Below are positions 13,133 through 16,902 of a stretch of DNA of 16,902 nt, piece by piece. The notes beneath the pieces were generated by a model. The model searched no databases. It was not told the DNA's origin and saw only the letters and a program-made list of their open reading frames with translations. Position 1 is the stretch's first letter, and each line of letters opens with the position of its first letter. A program made the translations under genes and the position numbers. The stretch lies in contig JAGQHH010000097.1 of assembly GCA_020431945.1 (NCBI GenBank), forward strand, positions 1-16,902. The letters run 5' to 3'. The stretch comes from Cyanobacteria bacterium HKST-UBA02 (lineage in GTDB: Bacteria > Cyanobacteriota > Vampirovibrionia > Obscuribacterales > Obscuribacteraceae).

Positions 13133-14302
13133 ATGGTCTCCCTACAAAAGTCAATTGCTATGCCGAGAAAACCAATAAAGATTGCAGAGACTCTCGAATA
13201 CCTCGGGATACTCGACGAGAACGCCAAAGTCGATAAAGAGCTCGAGCCCAAGCTCCCGGCCAAGACACTCAAGCAGATGTACCATTACATGCTGCTCGGT
13301 CGCCGCGCCGATGAGCGTATGCTCAAGATGCAGAGACAGGGTCGTCTCGGTACCTTCCCCCAGGCAGCCGGCCATGAAGCCATCAGTCTCGCCTCGGTGA
13401 TGAATATAGAGAAGGACGACTGGCATGTGCCTGCTTATCGTGAGCTCGCCGGCATGCTCTATCGCGGCTGGCCGCTGGAGAACGTCATCCTTTTCTGGAA
13501 CGGTTTCGAAGAAGGCACCAGACCTCCGGAAGACGTCAACGATCTGCCGATCTGCGTGCCCATCGCCAGCCAGCTTCTTCATGCTGCCGGAATAGGCATG
13601 GCCATGAAATTCAAAGGCGAGAAAAAGGTAGTGATGACTTATTTCGGCGACGGAGCATCTTCGGAAGGAGACACCCACGAAGCCCTCAATTTCGCCTCGG
13701 TCTATAAAGCACCGGTGGTCTTCATCTGCCTGAACAACCAGTACGCCATCTCTGTGCCCATCGAAAAACAGATGAACTGCCAGACCATTGCTCAGCGCGC
13801 TATCGCCTACGGAATGCCCGGCATCAGAGTGGACGGCAACGACGCTCTGGCTGTCTACCAGGCCACTAAAGAAGCCGTCGAGCGCGCCCGCCGCGGCGAG
13901 GGTCCGACCCTCATCGAGGCTCTCACTTACCGGATCACTCCCCACACCACCGCCGATGATCCCAAGAAATATCGGAGCGAAAGCGAGACCGAGAACTGGC
14001 TCAAGAAAGAGCCTCTCATCCGCTTCGCCAAATATCTGAAAGACAAAGGTGTCGTCGATGACAAAGAGCTCGCGAAAATGGAGCAAGAAGTCGACGATCT
14101 CGTCAAGGCTGCCGTGGAGAAAGCCGAGACCCTGGCGAAGAGCGATGAGCTCATGAACCCGGTCAATATGCTCGACAGTCTCTATGCCGACATGCCCGGT
14201 TTCCTCCAGGAACAGAGGCAGGAGATCGAAGAGAACGTCGAGAGAGAAAGGGCTCGCAAAGCAAAAAAGCACGCCCCTGAAAGCGCAGCAGCCCGCTCAT
14301 AG
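13133..14302 (+). CDS. pdhA: Pyruvate dehydrogenase E1 component, alpha subunit
   Basis: With E1beta it decarboxylates pyruvate on thiamine diphosphate and transfers the acetyl group to lipoyl-E2. The 389-aa product matches the Gram-positive-type E1alpha: GRLGTFPQAAGHEA (70-82), then the thiamine-diphosphate motif running from GDG at 172-174 (GDGASSEGDTHEALNF) to LNN at 200-202. YAISVPIEKQ follows, then PTLIEALTYR and the phosphorylation-loop region ITPHTTADDPKKY. The C-terminal tail is highly charged (RERARKAKKH). Pyruvate rather than branched-chain specificity is inferred from similarity and from the operon. Two ATGs are possible, 13133 and 13160; neither has a ribosome-binding site. The second gives MPRKPIKIAET, a plausible natural start. 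The gap to pdhB is 18 bp. Confidence 0.94.
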   Translation: MVSLQKSIAMPRKPIKIAETLEYLGILDENAKVDKELEPKLPAKTLKQMYHYMLLGRRADERMLKMQRQGRLGTFPQAAGHEAISLASVMNIEKDDWHVPAYRELAGMLYRGWPLENVILFWNGFEEGTRPPEDVNDLPICVPIASQLLHAAGIGMAMKFKGEKKVVMTYFGDGASSEGDTHEALNFASVYKAPVVFICLNNQYAISVPIEKQMNCQTIAQRAIAYGMPGIRVDGNDALAVYQATKEAVERARRGEGPTLIEALTYRITPHTTADDPKKYRSESETENWLKKEPLIRFAKYLKDKGVVDDKELAKMEQEVDDLVKAAVEKAETLAKSDELMNPVNMLDSLYADMPGFLQEQRQEIEENVERERARKAKKHAPESAAARS

Positions 14303-14320
14303 AGCAAAGGAGTTTTTGAC

Positions 14321-15301
14321 ATGGCTGAAATGAACATGGCTAAAGCGATCAACCTGGCGCTCTACGAGGCGCTCGACAGGGATGATCGGGTCCTGATCAT
14401 GGGTGAGGACGTAGGTCCCGATGAGGGAGTGTTCAGAATTACCGAAGGTCTCCACAAGAAATTCGGGGACAACCGGGTCGTCGATACGCCCCTTGCCGAA
14501 TCAGGCATCATCGGGACCGCCATCGGAATGGCTATATATGGATTGCGTCCTGTCTGCGAGATGCAATTCTCGGGATTCGCTTATTATGGTTATCACCAGC
14601 TCGAGTCCCACGCCGCTCGCTTCCGCAACCGCACCAGAGGCCGCCTGACGGTACCGATGGTGATTCGTATGCCTTACGGCGCCGGCATCAGAGCCCTGGA
14701 GCACCACAGCGAGAGCCGCGAAGCCCTCTATGCTCACACGCCGGGATTGAAAATCGTCATTCCCTCGGGACCGCGTAATGCCCGGGCGCTTCTGCACAGC
14801 GCCATCCAGGATCCGGATCCGGTGATCTATTTCGAGCCCAAGGCTCTCTATCGTCTTTTCAAAGAGGAAGTTCCGGACACCATGGAGACCCTGCCCATCG
14901 GTCAGGCTCAGATCGCCAAAGAAGGAACGGATCTTACAGTTGTCTCATACGGCGCCAGTTTCCGGGCGGCCCTCGAGGCGGTGGAAGAGATGGAGGAAGA
15001 AGACGGAGTCTCCATCGAGCTCATCGACTTGCTCACCGCATCGCCGCTTGATCATGACACCATCGTCGAGTCCGTGAAAAAGACCGGACGCTGCCTGGTG
15101 GTCCACGAAGGACCGCGAAACTGCGGGATCGGCGCCGAGGTCATCGCTCGCATCAACGAGCACGCCCTCCTCTACCTCGAGGCACCGGTGAAACGGGTGA
15201 CAGGCTACGATACGCCCACTCCTTACTTCTCGAAAGAGCGCTTCTATATTCCGGATACCGACAGAATCATCCATGCCGCACGGCAGACCCTGGACTTCTA
15301 A
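14321..15301 (+). CDS. pdhB: Pyruvate dehydrogenase E1 component, beta subunit
   Basis: Forms the heterotetramer with E1alpha and contributes part of the thiamine-diphosphate site. The 326-aa length is normal. Family blocks are clear: MGEDVGPDEGVFRITEGL (27-44), RVVDTPLAESGI with E60 as the glutamate that activates the cofactor, PVCEMQFSGF (77-86), and GAGIRALEHHSES (120-132) with the conserved histidines. The transketolase C-terminal domain has LTVVSYG and LIDLLTASPLDHDTI. An AAAGGAG site 8 nt before the ATG is strong and is repeated before the next gene. The alternative, the beta subunit of a branched-chain complex, is less likely given the partner genes. Confidence 0.95.
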   Translation: MAEMNMAKAINLALYEALDRDDRVLIMGEDVGPDEGVFRITEGLHKKFGDNRVVDTPLAESGIIGTAIGMAIYGLRPVCEMQFSGFAYYGYHQLESHAARFRNRTRGRLTVPMVIRMPYGAGIRALEHHSESREALYAHTPGLKIVIPSGPRNARALLHSAIQDPDPVIYFEPKALYRLFKEEVPDTMETLPIGQAQIAKEGTDLTVVSYGASFRAALEAVEEMEEEDGVSIELIDLLTASPLDHDTIVESVKKTGRCLVVHEGPRNCGIGAEVIARINEHALLYLEAPVKRVTGYDTPTPYFSKERFYIPDTDRIIHAARQTLDF

Positions 15302-15318
15302 AAACAAAGGAGTAATCG

Positions 15319-16692
15319 ATGGCAGTCGAATTCAAGCTTCCCGATCTCGGCGAGGGTATTCACGAGGCCGAAATCATATCGCTGAAAGTGAAAGAAGGCG
15401 ATTATGTGAAAGAGGATGACATCCTCATGGAGGTGGAGACCGACAAAGCCATGGTCGAAATCCCCTCGCCATACGAGGGGACCGTCTCGAAGGTGCACAT
15501 AGAGGAAGGACAGACTGTCACCGTGGGCAGTGTCATGTTCAGCTTCGAGCAGAAGGGTGCCAAGACGGCAGCGAAACCAGCCGAGAAGCAAGTCGAAGCC
15601 GCCGCTCCGGCTGCCACCCGCACCGCCACTCGTACCCAGACTAATGCCGAGACCCACGCTCGCCCCGCCGCAGGCAACGGCAACGGTCAGACCGCCGTTC
15701 ACGATCGCAACCGGCCCGTGCCGGCGGCACCGTCGGTGAGGCGGCTCGCCCGAGAGCTCAGTATCGATCTGCACAATGTCAACGGCTCTGGCAAGGGCGG
15801 CCGCGTACTGAAAGAAGACGTGCGGGCATTCGCCACCGGCGCCCTCGAGAGCAGCATGTCGGCGTCCCATTTTCAAATCGAAGAGCAGGTTTCCCTGAAG
15901 AGCAAATACGGAGACAGCACCGCCGGCGGTGAGCTGGCGCCGCTCTCGAGCCAGGCCCCCGAACTGCCCGATTTCACTAAATTCGGAGCGGTGGAGCGGG
16001 TTCCCCTTCGTTCCATCAGGCGCAAGATCGCCAACAATATGATGCAATCATGGACGAGGATTCCTCATGTAACCCACTTCGACGAAGCCGATGTCACCGC
16101 TCTCACCTACCTGATCGAAGAGCACGATGAGCGTTTCCGGCAGCAGAACAGCGGCGCCCGCCTGACCATCACCTCCCTGGCCGTGAAAGCCGTGGTCAGC
16201 GCCCTGAAGAAATATCCGCAGTTCAACGCCAGCCTCGACGAGCGAACCGGTGAGATCATCTTCAAAAAGTATTTCAACATCGGCATAGCCGTAGCCACCG
16301 AAAGAGGACTGATCGTGCCGGTGATACACAATGCCGATCAGAAGAGCTTGCCCGAAATCGCTATGGAGCTGAAAGATATCGCCGAGAAAACCAGATCCGG
16401 CAAAATCGAGCTCGATCGCCTGCAAGGCGGTACCTTCACCATCACCAATATCGGTGCCATCGGCGGAACCAGCATGGTCCCCATGATCAACTATCCGGAA
16501 GCGGCGATTCTGGGCATGGCGAGAGCAGCCGAGAAGCCCGTGGTGATCGAGGACGAGATCGACATCGGGGTGATCCTGCCCCTGGCCCTCTCTTTCGATC
16601 ACCGTCTCGCGGACGGGGCTGAGGCAGCCTATTTCGTACAGCATATCGTCCGACTCCTGTCGGACCCGTTTCACTTCGTACTGGAGGCTTGA
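15319..16692 (+). CDS. pdhC: Dihydrolipoamide acetyltransferase, E2 component of pyruvate dehydrogenase
   Basis: Core of the complex: accepts the acetyl group on lipoate and passes it to CoA. The 457-aa chain has one lipoyl domain (1-75) with lipoylation site VETDKAMVEI, K43. An Ala/Pro/Thr-rich hinge (about 78-130) follows. Then comes a peripheral subunit-binding domain (about 135-175; APSVRRLARELSIDLHNVNG then GKGGRVLKEDV), a second linker, and the catalytic domain from about residue 222. That domain begins VERVPLRSIRRKIANNM and carries LSFDHRLADGAEAA with H428 and D432 as the catalytic pair. AAAGGAG precedes the ATG. K43 is the expected substrate of the divergent lipA. The stop is 3 bp before lpdA. 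Confidence 0.96.
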   Translation: MAVEFKLPDLGEGIHEAEIISLKVKEGDYVKEDDILMEVETDKAMVEIPSPYEGTVSKVHIEEGQTVTVGSVMFSFEQKGAKTAAKPAEKQVEAAAPAATRTATRTQTNAETHARPAAGNGNGQTAVHDRNRPVPAAPSVRRLARELSIDLHNVNGSGKGGRVLKEDVRAFATGALESSMSASHFQIEEQVSLKSKYGDSTAGGELAPLSSQAPELPDFTKFGAVERVPLRSIRRKIANNMMQSWTRIPHVTHFDEADVTALTYLIEEHDERFRQQNSGARLTITSLAVKAVVSALKKYPQFNASLDERTGEIIFKKYFNIGIAVATERGLIVPVIHNADQKSLPEIAMELKDIAEKTRSGKIELDRLQGGTFTITNIGAIGGTSMVPMINYPEAAILGMARAAEKPVVIEDEIDIGVILPLALSFDHRLADGAEAAYFVQHIVRLLSDPFHFVLEA

Positions 16693-16695
16693 TCT

Positions 16696-16902
16696 ATGGT
16701 AGTCGGCGAAATGGTAGAGCAAGTCGATCTGGCAGTAGTCGGTGGCGGACCCGGCGGCTATACCGCCGCCCTTCGGGCAGCCGAGCTGGGCATCAAGACC
16801 ATCCTGATCGATACGCAGCCCAAGCCCGGCGGCGTCTGCCTCCATATGGGCTGTATTCCTTCCAAAGCCCTCCTGCATGCTGCCGAGGTTCTGAATACTG
16901 CC
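16696..16902 (+). CDS. lpdA: Dihydrolipoamide dehydrogenase, E3 component (partial, 3' end outside window)
   Basis: Reoxidises dihydrolipoamide on E2 with NAD+ via FAD and a redox disulfide. The 69 visible codons show the FAD Rossmann motif [19 protein letters not shown] and the redox-active pair in [18 protein letters not shown], the C-x4-C signature of this family. GGAGG overlaps the end of pdhC, 8 nt before ATG 16696, so translation is probably coupled. An in-frame ATG at 16711 is possible but badly placed relative to that site. The gene continues past the window. Confidence 0.95.
   Translation, partial: MVVGEMVEQVDLAVVGGGPGGYTAALRAAELGIKTILIDTQPKPGGVCLHMGCIPSKALLHAAEVLNTA

Noticed and set aside
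13151..14272. 373-codon minus-strand frame opposite pdhA
   Set aside because: The plus strand clearly encodes E1alpha; this is a shadow produced by GC-rich codon bias.
13133..16902. The operon as a branched-chain 2-oxoacid dehydrogenase
   Set aside because: The alpha subunit matches the pyruvate-type E1alpha of Gram-positive bacteria more closely, and E1alpha-E1beta-E2-E3 order is typical of pdh; specificity is still inferred from sequence alone.

Overview
The window looks like chromosomal DNA of a free-living, GC-rich bacterium. The mix is Bacillus-like E1alpha/E1beta/E2/E3 pyruvate dehydrogenase genes, many secreted proteins without a recognised family, and several repeat-scaffold proteins (LRR, LRV, WG, TPR). 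This recalls Vampirovibrionia/Obscuribacterales-type genomes (non-photosynthetic relatives of cyanobacteria). That placement is a guess from gene content and was not tested. I see no phage, transposase, integrase, CRISPR array, rRNA or origin, and no clear sign of recent gene transfer.

Layout. 1-827 (-): 5' three quarters of a class III PLP aminotransferase (AGXT2-like), cut by the window edge just before its catalytic lysine. 828-1141: intergenic, with a promoter for each strand. 1142-1214 (+): tRNA-Lys(UUU). 1237-1698 (-): small hypothetical. 1802-3079 (+): LRR/DUF4240-like protein, overlapped at its stop by an AlkA-type DNA glycosylase (to 3753), then a secreted hypothetical (3805-4995) and a monofunctional proline dehydrogenase (5045-6133). 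6134-6355: intergenic, with a three-armed inverted repeat that probably ends the opposing transcript. 6356-9091 (-): an LRV-repeat protein followed by a secreted WG-repeat protein. 9310-10884 (-): a CxC/CxC hypothetical followed 15 bp later by a secreted hypothetical. 11093-12025 (-): exported TPR protein. 12124-13035 (-): lipoyl synthase lipA. 13133-16902 (+): pdhA-pdhB-pdhC-lpdA, the last cut by the window edge.

How the genes fit together. The clearest functional block is the right end. lipA makes the lipoyl cofactor carried by the E2 subunit (pdhC) and reoxidised by E3 (lpdA). lipA and the pdh operon are divergent and share a 97-bp intergenic region holding a tandem 9-bp repeat with 11-bp period. 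The left half has two amino-acid catabolic enzymes (AGXT2-like aminotransferase, proline dehydrogenase), but they are not in one operon. The middle is a run of minus-strand genes for repeat-scaffold and exported proteins whose roles cannot be read from sequence. I found no convincing novel system. The most unusual items are the alternative-hairpin repeat at 6282-6337, the lipA/pdh tandem repeat, the LRR-DUF4240 fusion and a possible 43-codon gene at 9187.
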